The notes below the pieces were generated by a model. The model saw only the letters and a list, made by a program, of their open reading frames with translations. It did no database searches and was not told where the DNA came from. The translations under genes were made by a program, and so were the position numbers. Shown here one piece after another: positions 1-6,303 of a stretch of 7,800 bases of DNA (positions within the stretch are counted from its first letter, which is position 1; each line of letters opens with the position of its first letter). The stretch spans positions 1 to 7,800 of the forward strand of contig JAJZIE010000111.1 of assembly GCA_021810725.1 (NCBI GenBank). The letters run 5' to 3'. The stretch is from Bacillota bacterium. Lineage in GTDB: Bacteria; Bacillota; Sulfobacillia; JAJZYS01; JAJYTV01.

Positions 1-1
1 C

Positions 2-121
2 CGCCACGCCGACGCCGGCTACGAGCTCTCCAGGCGCAAGCTCCAGGACGTCCCCATCCACACCCCACTCATCGGACCCGAGTCCCAGCCGCGCAAGGAC
101 CGCACAGCGAGTCATTCCTGA
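2..121 (+). CDS. C-terminal tail of an unidentified protein (partial)
   Basis: A plus-strand frame enters from the left edge and ends at a TGA at 119-121, giving 39 residues that finish in a polar, basic tail (RKDRTASHS). I do not recognise the family and no domain can be named. Coding status is supported by codon use: nearly all third positions are G or C, clearly more than in the competing open frame on the opposite strand. It is also supported by a strong hairpin that starts a few bases after the stop. The gene is convergent with the minus-strand hydrolase at 184-864 and is the only plus-strand gene in the window. The reading frame is fairly secure, the identity unknown. Confidence 0.55.
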   Translation, partial: RHADAGYELSRRKLQDVPIHTPLIGPESQPRKDRTASHS

Positions 122-127
122 GACCGT

Positions 128-168
128 GCGAAGGCCCCGACCGCTGCCAAGGCGGCCGGGGCCTTCGC
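128..168. terminator. Hairpin terminator between convergent genes
   Basis: A perfect 12-bp stem pairs GCGAAGGCCCCG (128-139) with CGGGGCCTTCGC (157-168). The inner CCGC/GCGG bases can extend it after one mismatch. It lies 6 nt after the stop of the plus-strand partial gene and about 15 nt beyond the stop of the minus-strand hydrolase, the expected place for a shared bidirectional terminator. Neither side has a clear U-tract, so it is not a textbook intrinsic terminator and may act partly as an mRNA 3'-end stabiliser. Confidence 0.6.
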
Positions 169-183
169 CAAACCTGAAACCGC

Positions 184-864
184 CTACCGCTTGCCTGATC
201 TCCTTCGCAGCGCCGCTTCGAGCGCGCCTTGCGGTGCCGACAAGGGATTGCCGTGGCCCGGCAGCACGACGCTGGGTCGCAACTCGACGAGGCGCCTTAG
301 CGACGCGGTGGCCTTCGCGAAATCCTCCGTCAGCGCAGCGCCCAGGAGGCGAACCTCCTCCCGGCGCACCGCGAGGGCGTCGCCCGCGAACAGGACGCCG
401 TCGGCCTCCCGCAGCAGCGCCACGTGACCCGCCGTGTGGCCTGGTGTCGCGAGGACCAGCAGCCCGGCGACGCGCGCTCCGTCCGCGAGATCAGGCACGC
501 AGGCCAGGCGGCCGGTCAAGAGGCGGCCGAAGCGGCGCAGGGCGGATGGGCGCCCATGCCCCGCGAGCAGTTCCGCCTGTTCCGGCGAGGCGTGGACGGT
601 CGCCGATGTGGCCTCGACGATCGCGCGCACGCCACCTGCGTGGTCCATGTCGGCGTGCGTCAGCAGGATATGCCGAGGCGCTTCGATGCCCGCGGCCCGA
701 AGCGCCTCGAGAATGCGCCGTCCGTCGCCGCGGTTGCCCGCGTCGATCAGCACCGTTCCCTCCTGCGTCAACAGCGCGTACGCGTTCACTCCACGCAACG
801 GAATCCGCCAGGCGCGATCCGCGACAGCCTCAGGTCCTGTGCCTGCTCCGCTTCGTACCGCCAT
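184..864 (-). CDS. MBL-fold metallo-hydrolase
   Basis: A 226-residue cytosolic protein of the metallo-beta-lactamase superfamily; no signal peptide or membrane helix is visible. The metal-binding motifs appear in family order: THADMDHAGG at residues 69-78 (His70, Asp74, His75), PGHTAGH at 141-147 (His143), FAGDAL at 159-164 (Asp162) and LPGHG at 201-205 (His204). The usual HxHxDH is HxDxDH here, so Asp72 replaces the second His, a variant I have seen in other superfamily members. This layout indicates a hydrolase of the glyoxalase II-like or general esterase/lactonase type, but the substrate cannot be deduced. The ATG at 864 has a GGAGG (873-877) 8 nt upstream. The gene follows the ASCH gene after 84 nt, so it may be the last gene of the operon or have its own promoter; none is convincing. 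It ends facing a hairpin terminator. Confidence 0.88.
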   Translation of the reverse strand: MAVRSGAGTGPEAVADRAWRIPLRGVNAYALLTQEGTVLIDAGNRGDGRRILEALRAAGIEAPRHILLTHADMDHAGGVRAIVEATSATVHASPEQAELLAGHGRPSALRRFGRLLTGRLACVPDLADGARVAGLLVLATPGHTAGHVALLREADGVLFAGDALAVRREEVRLLGAALTEDFAKATASLRRLVELRPSVVLPGHGNPLSAPQGALEAALRRRSGKR

Positions 865-948
865 GGCCTCGGCCTCCGTTCCGGCTCCGTCATCCTCATG
901 GTAGCAGACGACATATCCCGCGCAGGCATGCTGAGGCGCCGCGCTCCA

Positions 949-1413
949 TCAGCCCGGTCGCTGTCGCTCCTGCCGCATGGCGGCCACGAGGCGCTCTCGC
1001 ACAGCCTGCTCGAGGCGCACCCAGATGACCGCGCCGGCAGGATGGCGATAGGCGATCGGAGGCTCGATCGTGCTGGCGCCCTCCAGCACCCAGGCGTAGG
1101 TGCGGCGATAGGGCAACCTTGCCGTCGGGCGCTCGTCCCCGCCCCAGAGCCGCCATGCGTCCGCATAGCTCTCCCAGTCGAGCGGCCCCCGCACATCGGC
1201 AAGCCTGCAGATGCCGACAATCGTGCCCGTGCCGGCCGCCGCGATCGCGATCCACTCCCTGATGCCCGTGGCATTGCCGCGGATCTCCCAGCGCTTGCGC
1301 CCGCCCGCGATCATGCCTGCCCAGGGCTGACGCACGACCAGCGCCCGCCGGATGACATCCGCGGGCGCGTCCGGGTCAAAGAGAGCCTTCTGGTCGCGGC
1401 TCGGCCGAGCCAC
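949..1413 (-). CDS. ASCH-domain protein
   Basis: A 154-residue protein dominated by one ASCH domain, a PUA-like beta-barrel fold thought to bind RNA or modified nucleotides. The pattern QPWAGMI (residues 29-35), then Lys40 and EIR (43-45), then GTIVGICRLADVR (63-75), then YAWVL (106-110) and PAGAVIWVRL (125-134) is the characteristic ASCH order. A basic C-terminal helix follows. The start is GTG at 1413, only 3 nt after the rnc stop, with a CGGAG-type ribosome-binding site inside the end of rnc. Residues 1-22 are unlike the domain, so a slightly later start cannot be excluded. Co-translation with RNase III suggests an RNA-related job, but that is inference; no substrate is known from the sequence. 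Confidence 0.8.
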   Translation of the reverse strand: MARPSRDQKALFDPDAPADVIRRALVVRQPWAGMIAGGRKRWEIRGNATGIREWIAIAAAGTGTIVGICRLADVRGPLDWESYADAWRLWGGDERPTARLPYRRTYAWVLEGASTIEPPIAYRHPAGAVIWVRLEQAVRERLVAAMRQERQRPG

Positions 1414-1416
1414 GGA

Positions 1417-2076
1417 TCAGTCTCCGTCCGTCCTGCTCTGGCGCAGGACGCGGTACGCTTCGGACGCCGCCTTGGCCGTGGCCTCCTGTTTCGAGCCGCC
1501 CTCGCCGCGTCCCAGTTCCCGCTCGTCCACCAGGGCGGCTATGGTGAACACGGGCCGGTGGGGCGGGCCCTCCTGCCCCACGAGCTCAAAGCGCAACTGG
1601 TGCCCCGCTTCCTGGACATACTCCTGCAGGCGAGAACGCGCGTCCCTGAGCGGGAGCGGCGGATCGTCGAGGAGCGGCCCGAAGAGTTCCTGGACGAATT
1701 CGCGCGTCCGCTCCATGCCGAGTTCCAGGTAGAGCGCGCCCATCACGGCCTCAAAGGTGTCCGCCAGGACCGATGGCTTCGTCCGTCCGCCGCTTTGCTC
1801 CTCGCCGCGGCCAAGCTGAAGCCGGCGGCCCAGTTCCATCTGCGAGGCAAGCCTCGCCAGGCTCTCCTCGCAGACCAGTGCCGCACGACGCATCGTCAGG
1901 TCGCCTTCGGGAAGTTCTGGGAAGTGCCGGTAGAGCATCTCGCCGACGAACAGCCCAAGCACCGCGTCGCCGAGGAACTCCAGCCGCTGGTTGGTCTCCT
2001 TGCGTCCCTGCTCGTTCGCGTAGGACGTGTGGACGAAGGCGAGGCGCAGCAGCGGAGAATCCTCAGGAAGCCTCAT
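1417..2076 (-). CDS. rnc: Ribonuclease III
   Basis: This endonuclease cleaves double-stranded RNA, including rRNA precursors and structured mRNAs. The 219-residue protein has the catalytic domain with signature NQRLEFLGD (residues 29-37). Its Mg2+ ligands Glu33, Asp37, Asp106 and Glu109 (LADTFEAVMGALY) match E. coli Glu41, Asp45, Asp114 and Glu117. A C-terminal double-stranded-RNA-binding domain spans roughly residues 145-214, ending GGSKQEATAKAASEA. It starts at ATG 2076, overlapping the 3' end of fabF by 14 nt, with GAGG 7 nt upstream. The N-terminus is short: the protein begins almost directly at the helix leading into HTSYANE and lacks the first helix of typical RNase III. An in-frame stop at 2086-2088 rules out an upstream start. 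The order acpP-fabF-rnc is common in Firmicutes. Confidence 0.95.
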   Translation of the reverse strand: MRLPEDSPLLRLAFVHTSYANEQGRKETNQRLEFLGDAVLGLFVGEMLYRHFPELPEGDLTMRRAALVCEESLARLASQMELGRRLQLGRGEEQSGGRTKPSVLADTFEAVMGALYLELGMERTREFVQELFGPLLDDPPLPLRDARSRLQEYVQEAGHQLRFELVGQEGPPHRPVFTIAALVDERELGRGEGGSKQEATAKAASEAYRVLRQSRTDGD

Positions 2077-3310
2077 CGTAGCGCCTCAGCGCCAGGGACA
2101 CGTTCTGCCCGCCGAAGCCGAACGAATTGGTCAGGGCGTACTCCACCTGGGCCTTGCGGGCCGTCTGCGGCACGCAGTCGAGGTCGATCTCGGGGTCCAG
2201 GTGCTCAAGGTTGATCGTCGGCGGCAGCACGCCGTCGCGCAGCGCCAGAGTCGTGAAGATGGCCTCGACCCCCCCGGCGGCCCCGAGCAGGTGTCCCGTC
2301 ATGGACTTCGTGGACGATACGGCCAGGTGGTCGGCATGCTCGCCGAAGACGCGCCGGATCGCCAGCGCCTCGCCGATGTCCCCCTTGGGCGTCGCCGTCG
2401 CGTGCGCGTTGATGTAGCCGATCGCCTCGCGCGGCAGGTTGCCGTCACGCAGCGCGAGCTCCATGGCACGCGCCGCGCCCTCGCCTTCCGGATGCGGCTC
2501 CACGATGTGGTAGGCGTCCGCGGTGGTGCCATAGCCGACCACTTCGGCGTAGATCTTCGCTCCACGCGCGATGGCGTGCTCCCGCTCCTCGAGCACGAGC
2601 ATGCCGGCGCCTTCGGACATGACGAAGCCGTCGCGGTCGCGGTCGAACGGCCGCGACGCCCGCTCAGGCTCGTCGTTGCGCATGGAAAGGGCCTTCATGT
2701 TGATGAATCCCGCGTAGCACAGCGGCAGCAGCACCGCCTCTGCACCGCCGGCCAGCATCAGGTCGGCCTCGCCGTGCTGGATGGCGCGGTAGGCGTCACC
2801 AAGGGCGTTGGCGGACGAGGAACACGCCGTCACGAAGGTCATGTTCGGTCCGCGCAGTCCGAATCGGATCGCGATCTGCCCCGCGGCCATGTTGGCGATC
2901 ATCATAGGTATAAAGAGCGGCGACACGCGGTTCGCACCACGCTCCAGGAAGATGCGGTGCTGCTCCGTGAGTGTCTCGATACCGCCAATGCCCGTGCCGC
3001 AGATCGCACCGAAGCGGTCGGGGTCGTAGTCTCCCTCGCTCAGGCCGGCGTCGCGCATGGCTTCTTCGGAGGCGGCGATGGCGAACTGCACGAAGCGGTC
3101 CGTGCGGCGCACATCGCGGCGGTCAAGGTACTGCGCGGGGTCGAACCCGTGCACTTCGCCGCCGAAGCGGACGTCCATCTCGCTGAAATCGAGTCGCTCC
3201 AAGGTGGCGATTCCAGACTGGCCCGCCTGCGCGGCCTTCCAGGTCGTCTCCACGTCCAGCCCGAGCGGAGTCAATGCCCCCAGGCCGGTGATCACCACGC
3301 GCTTCGGCAA
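2063..3310 (-). CDS. fabF: Beta-ketoacyl-ACP synthase II
   Basis: FabF condenses malonyl-ACP with acyl-ACP in each elongation round of type II fatty acid synthesis in the cytosol. Starting from TTG 3310 the protein has 415 residues. The Cys-His-His triad then falls at Cys163 (VTACSSSANA), His303 (INAHATATPKGD) and His340 (KSMTGHLLGAAGG), with Lys335, the same numbers as in E. coli FabF. An AGGGGGT site 6 nt before this TTG also supports it. The longer GTG start at 3337 adds nine residues outside the family and has no ribosome-binding site. The loop after His303 reads ATATP where the usual sequence is GT(S/G)TP, and the C-terminal gate motif is GFGGQN. The gene sits between acpP and rnc, overlapping rnc by 14 nt. 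FabF, not FabB, is the likely identity given the GYGTTADAYH segment and Bacillota context. Confidence 0.95.
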   Translation of the reverse strand: MPKRVVITGLGALTPLGLDVETTWKAAQAGQSGIATLERLDFSEMDVRFGGEVHGFDPAQYLDRRDVRRTDRFVQFAIAASEEAMRDAGLSEGDYDPDRFGAICGTGIGGIETLTEQHRIFLERGANRVSPLFIPMMIANMAAGQIAIRFGLRGPNMTFVTACSSSANALGDAYRAIQHGEADLMLAGGAEAVLLPLCYAGFINMKALSMRNDEPERASRPFDRDRDGFVMSEGAGMLVLEEREHAIARGAKIYAEVVGYGTTADAYHIVEPHPEGEGAARAMELALRDGNLPREAIGYINAHATATPKGDIGEALAIRRVFGEHADHLAVSSTKSMTGHLLGAAGGVEAIFTTLALRDGVLPPTINLEHLDPEIDLDCVPQTARKAQVEYALTNSFGFGGQNVSLALRRYDEAS

Positions 3311-3316
3311 TCCTGC

Positions 3317-3323
3317 ACCCCCT
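3317..3323 (-). promoter_or_regulatory. fabF ribosome-binding site
   Basis: On the minus strand this reads AGGGGGT, one mismatch from AGGAGGT, and lies 6 nt before TTG 3310. It decides the fabF start: the alternative GTG at 3337 has no comparable site. Confidence 0.7.
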
Positions 3324-3342
3324 GGCCCATAGCCCACAGGAC

Positions 3343-3366
3343 GACGGGGAGCCCATGCCCCCCGCC
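3343..3366 (-). other. Hairpin in the acpP-fabF intergenic region
   Basis: The minus strand carries GGCGGGGGGC, a four-base loop ATGG, then GCTCCCCGTC, forming a 10-bp stem with two G-U pairs. It begins 12 nt after the acpP stop. No U-tract follows, so it is not a clear terminator. In this position a stable hairpin could protect the acpP end of the transcript, pause polymerase or mark a processing site, letting the abundant carrier protein be made in excess of FabF. The structure is read from sequence; its role is inferred. Confidence 0.45.
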
Positions 3367-3378
3367 GCCCCGATCGGC

Positions 3379-3621
3379 CTATGCGCGATCCTTGATGTAG
3401 TCGACCGCATCCTGCACGGAAGCGATCTTCTCCGCGTCCTCGTCCGGGATGTCGAGGTCGAACTCCTCTTCAAAAGCCATGATCAGCTCGACAATGTCGA
3501 GCGAATCCGCTCCCAGGTCGTCGATAAAGGACGCCTCCGGCGTCACCTGTGCGGCCTCCACGCCGAGCTGGTCGACGATGATGCCGCGGACCTTTTCCAT
3601 AACCTCATTCGCGTCTGCCAT
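3379..3621 (-). CDS. acpP: Acyl carrier protein
   Basis: An 80-residue acidic four-helix carrier that holds growing acyl chains as thioesters on a 4'-phosphopantetheine arm. The attachment serine is Ser40 in GADSLD, at the start of helix II, followed by the conserved acidic recognition stretch IVELIMAFEEEF. Length and composition match bacterial AcpP. It starts at ATG 3621 with a G-rich ribosome-binding site (GGGGGGTG) 9 nt upstream, 21 nt after fabG. It is the substrate platform for FabD, FabG and FabF encoded beside it, and an acyl donor for PlsX. A hairpin in the 57-nt-plus gap downstream may adjust its dosage relative to fabF. Confidence 0.97.
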   Translation of the reverse strand: MADANEVMEKVRGIIVDQLGVEAAQVTPEASFIDDLGADSLDIVELIMAFEEEFDLDIPDEDAEKIASVQDAVDYIKDRA

Positions 3622-3642
3622 CTAGTTCGTCACCCCCCTTCG

Positions 3643-4380
3643 CTAACCGGCCGCCAGGCCGCCGTCGACAGGCAGCGTCACGCCCGTGATGTAGGCCGCT
3701 TCCGGGCTCGCAAGGAATGCGACCGCCGAAGCTACCTCCTCAGGCGTCCCCACCCGGCCGAGCGGAATCTGGGAAATCAGCTGCTCGCGTCCCTTGATCG
3801 CTCCCGACATGTCGGTATCGATCAAGCCGGGTGCCACGGCGTTCACCGTGATCCCCCGCGACGCCACCTCCTTCGCCACCGACCGCGTCAGGCCAAGCAT
3901 CCCCGCCTTGGCGGCGGAGTAGTTCGCCTGACCGGGGTTGCCCACCATGCCGGCGATGGAGGAAATGTTGATGATGCGCCCGCCTCGCTGCTTCAGCATC
4001 GGACGCAAAGCGGCACGCACGAGCCTGAATGCCCCGACGAGATTCGTCTCGAGAACCAGGGCGAACTCCTCGTCGGACATGCGCAGCACCAGGTTGTCGC
4101 GCGTGATCCCCGCATTGTTGACCAGAACGTCGAGGCGGCCGGCTTCGGCCAGAACCGCCTGCACGAGGCGCTCGGCCTCGCCGGGCGTCGAGACGTCACC
4201 CTGCAGCGCAAACGCCTTGCCGCCCGCCGCTTCGATCTCGGCCACCACCTGCAGGGCCTGGGCTTCCTCCTGGCGGTAGTTCACCGCGACATGGAATCCC
4301 TCGCGCGCCAGCCGCAGGCAGCACGCGCGGCCAATGCCCCGGCTGCCGCCGGTAACCAGTGCCGCCAAAGCAGGCATCAT
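3643..4380 (-). CDS. fabG: 3-oxoacyl-ACP reductase
   Basis: FabG reduces 3-oxoacyl-ACP to (R)-3-hydroxyacyl-ACP with NADPH. It is a 245-residue short-chain dehydrogenase with the nucleotide motif TGGSRGIG (residues 10-17) and NNAG (88-91). The catalytic residues are Asn113, Ser141, Tyr154 and Lys158 (NYSAAKAG), equivalent to E. coli Asn110, Ser138, Tyr151 and Lys155. The C-terminal VDGG matches FabG. The ATG at 4380 is chosen because a perfect AAGGAGGT lies 8 nt upstream; a second ATG follows immediately at 4377. A longer TTG start at 4407 inside fabD lacks this support and would add nine atypical residues. The gene starts 1 nt after the fabD stop, so the two are probably translationally linked. 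Confidence 0.96.
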   Translation of the reverse strand: MMPALAALVTGGSRGIGRACCLRLAREGFHVAVNYRQEEAQALQVVAEIEAAGGKAFALQGDVSTPGEAERLVQAVLAEAGRLDVLVNNAGITRDNLVLRMSDEEFALVLETNLVGAFRLVRAALRPMLKQRGGRIINISSIAGMVGNPGQANYSAAKAGMLGLTRSVAKEVASRGITVNAVAPGLIDTDMSGAIKGREQLISQIPLGRVGTPEEVASAVAFLASPEAAYITGVTLPVDGGLAAG

Positions 4381-4381
4381 G

Positions 4382-5311
4382 CTAGCAAACCTCCTTGACC
4401 CAATCAAGCGTGGCCGCCAGATCGGTGGACTTGTCGGTCACGAGTGTCCTTACGTTCCGGTCGATGCGGCGCAGAAAGCCCACCTGCGCACGCCCCGGCC
4501 CCACCTCGACAAACGTGTCGAAGCCCTCGGCCAGAAGATGGCGCAAGGAGTCCGCGAAGCGGACGGGGTGCGATACCTGGCCGACCAGCGTCTCCACCAT
4601 GCTCTCGGCGGAGCTCGGCCGTGCCGTCAGGTTCGCGATGACCGGGAAGCGCGGCTGGCGGAACTGGGCCTGCTCGAGTGCCGGCCGCAGCGCGTCGCCC
4701 GCAGGGCGCAGCAGCGACGAGTGGAACGGCGCCGACACGGAGAGTCGGACACTGCGCGCACCGAGACGGCGCACCTCCTCCTCCAGCCAGTCGAGAGCGG
4801 GAAGGGTGCCGGCGGCCACAATCTGGCCCGGCGCGTTGTAGTTGGCCGGCTCGCAGGTGCCGGGTGCTGATCGGCAGAGCTCTTCCACCACCGAGTCCTC
4901 CATGCCCAGGATGGCGAGCATGCCGCCGGTTCCCTCAGGCACGGCCTCCTGCATCAGCCGCCCGCGCAGGCGCACAAGCGCCACCGCAGTGCGCCAGTCC
5001 AGACTATCCGCCGCCACGAGCGCCCCGTACTCCCCGAGCGACAGGCCAAGCGCAGCGTCCGCCTGGAGCCCATGCTGCTGCAGCACGCGCCAGGTCGCCA
5101 CCGACACGGTCAGGATGGCGGGCTGGGTCCACTCGGTTTGCCTCAGTTCCTCGTGCGACGCCTCGAAGCAGATCTGCCGCAAAGGCAGGCCGGTCGCCTC
5201 CTCGGCTCCCTCGAACACTTCCCGGGCGACCGGGTAGGCCTCGTAAAGCTCCTTGCCCATACCAGGATACTGGGCTCCCTGTCCGGCGAAGAGCAGCGCG
5301 ATCCCGCTCAT
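4382..5311 (-). CDS. fabD: Malonyl-CoA:ACP transacylase
   Basis: FabD transfers malonyl from malonyl-CoA to AcpP, supplying the extender unit. The 309 residues equal the E. coli length. Visible features are the N-terminal oxyanion motif FAGQGAQYPGMG (Gln11), the nucleophile Ser91 in GLSLGEY, Arg116 in LRGRLM for the malonyl carboxylate, His197 in SAPFHSSL, and VEVGPG near residue 270. The common GHSLGE motif is GLSLGE here, with Leu before the catalytic serine. The ATG at 5311 overlaps the plsX stop as ATGA, the classic coupling arrangement, with AAGGAG 4 nt upstream. Open frame continues upstream to 5428 but that part lies over plsX and has no FabD similarity. FabD consumes the same malonyl-CoA that FapR senses. 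Confidence 0.96.
   Translation of the reverse strand: MSGIALLFAGQGAQYPGMGKELYEAYPVAREVFEGAEEATGLPLRQICFEASHEELRQTEWTQPAILTVSVATWRVLQQHGLQADAALGLSLGEYGALVAADSLDWRTAVALVRLRGRLMQEAVPEGTGGMLAILGMEDSVVEELCRSAPGTCEPANYNAPGQIVAAGTLPALDWLEEEVRRLGARSVRLSVSAPFHSSLLRPAGDALRPALEQAQFRQPRFPVIANLTARPSSAESMVETLVGQVSHPVRFADSLRHLLAEGFDTFVEVGPGRAQVGFLRRIDRNVRTLVTDKSTDLAATLDWVKEVC
4389..4396 (-). promoter_or_regulatory. fabG ribosome-binding site
   Basis: The minus strand reads AAGGAGGT, a full anti-Shine-Dalgarno match, 8 nt before ATG 4380 and lying inside the last codons of fabD. It fixes the fabG start and points to strong translation. Confidence 0.85.
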
Positions 5312-6303
5312 TCTTCTCCTTCCCGGCGCAGCGCATCTTCCATGGAGTGCACCGCGCCGCAGGCGACGTAGTCGTGGGCCACGCGCACGCCGTTGCGCAC
5401 CGCGAGGGAACGCGAACTGCCGTGGCACTTGATCACCGGGCCGCGCACGCCGAAGAGCGGCGCACCCCCGTAGGTGGCGTAATCCAGGCGCTTTGCGACC
5501 GAGCGCATGCGCTCGTGCACGAGAAGGCCCCCCAGGCGCGTTTGGAACCCTTTCGCAAGTTCGTCGCGGAGCAGGCTGAACACGCCGGTTCCTACCCCTT
5601 CGATCACCTTCAAGGCGATATTTCCGACGAACCCGTCGCAGACCACCACGTCCACGTTGCCGGCGATGAGATCCCGGCCCTCGATGTTGCCGGTGAAGTT
5701 CAGCGGCTGCTGCTTTAAGAGGTCGTATGCACCGCGCACCATTTCGTTGCCCTTGCCTTCCTCGACACCGATGTTGAGCAGAGCGACAGTGGGCCGCGGG
5801 CGATGCAGGACCTGTTCCGCGTAAAGGCTCCCGGCCAGGGCGTACTCGACGAGGTCCTCCGGACGGGCGTCCACCGAGGCTCCCGCGTCCAGCAGCAGCA
5901 AGGGGGTGCCCGATATGGTCGGCAGCACGACGCCAAGAGCGGGCCGGCGCATCATCTTGCCCAGGCCGAGCAGAGAGGCGGTCATCAGGGCACCGGTGTT
6001 GCCGGCGCTGACGAACGCATCCGCCTGCCCCTGGCGCACCGATTCCACACCGACCACGATGGACGAAAGGCGCTTCTGACGCACGGCCTGCGCCGGCTTC
6101 TCATGCGGCCCGATCTCCTCAGGCGCCTCGATCACGACGAAGTCCGCTCCGGCCGTGTTGGTCTGCGTCAGGAAAGGCTCGATGCGAGTTCCCTTACCCA
6201 CCAGACCGATGGGAATGCCGAACGTTCGCGACGCCTCAAGCGCGCCGAGCACGACATCTCCCGGGGCGTGGTCGCCGCCCATGGCGTCGACGGCGATGCG
6301 CAT
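5308..6303 (-). CDS. plsX: Phosphate acyltransferase PlsX
   Basis: PlsX converts acyl-ACP plus phosphate into acyl-phosphate, the donor for PlsY in phosphatidic acid synthesis; it is a peripheral membrane protein. The 331-residue length is typical. Family motifs are MRIAVDAMGGDHAP (1-14), VSAGNTGALM (98-107), LNIGVEEGKGNE (176-187), NFTGNIEGRD (202-211), VVVCDGFVGN (219-228) and YGGAPLFGVRGPVI (278-291) followed by HGSS. The ATG at 6303 directly abuts the fapR TAG. Its GGAGGGGGG ribosome-binding site lies within the last fapR codons, so translation of the two is linked. In many Firmicutes fabH follows plsX; here fabD follows directly through a 4-nt overlap. Confidence 0.97.
   Translation of the reverse strand: MRIAVDAMGGDHAPGDVVLGALEASRTFGIPIGLVGKGTRIEPFLTQTNTAGADFVVIEAPEEIGPHEKPAQAVRQKRLSSIVVGVESVRQGQADAFVSAGNTGALMTASLLGLGKMMRRPALGVVLPTISGTPLLLLDAGASVDARPEDLVEYALAGSLYAEQVLHRPRPTVALLNIGVEEGKGNEMVRGAYDLLKQQPLNFTGNIEGRDLIAGNVDVVVCDGFVGNIALKVIEGVGTGVFSLLRDELAKGFQTRLGGLLVHERMRSVAKRLDYATYGGAPLFGVRGPVIKCHGSSRSLAVRNGVRVAHDYVACGAVHSMEDALRREGEE

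Noticed and set aside
865..948. Promoter or terminator in the 84-nt gap between the ASCH and hydrolase genes
   Set aside because: TGCTACCAT resembles an extended -10, but there is no -35 at a suitable distance and no convincing hairpin. Only the hydrolase ribosome-binding site is clear.
424..2214. A 596-codon open frame on the plus strand
   Set aside because: It runs antisense across the hydrolase, ASCH, rnc and fabF genes, has no recognisable domain and is rich in Arg, Pro and Ala, as expected for the complement of GC-rich coding DNA.
2027..3400. A 457-codon plus-strand open frame opposite fabF
   Set aside because: It mirrors fabF, whose full set of catalytic motifs is on the minus strand. 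The same reasoning removes the plus-strand frames at 3355-4398, 4678-5718 and 5803-6612.
5312..5428. Extension of fabD upstream to 5428
   Set aside because: The 39 additional residues overlie the end of plsX and are unlike FabD. ATG 5311 has ATGA coupling, a ribosome-binding site and the canonical N-terminus.
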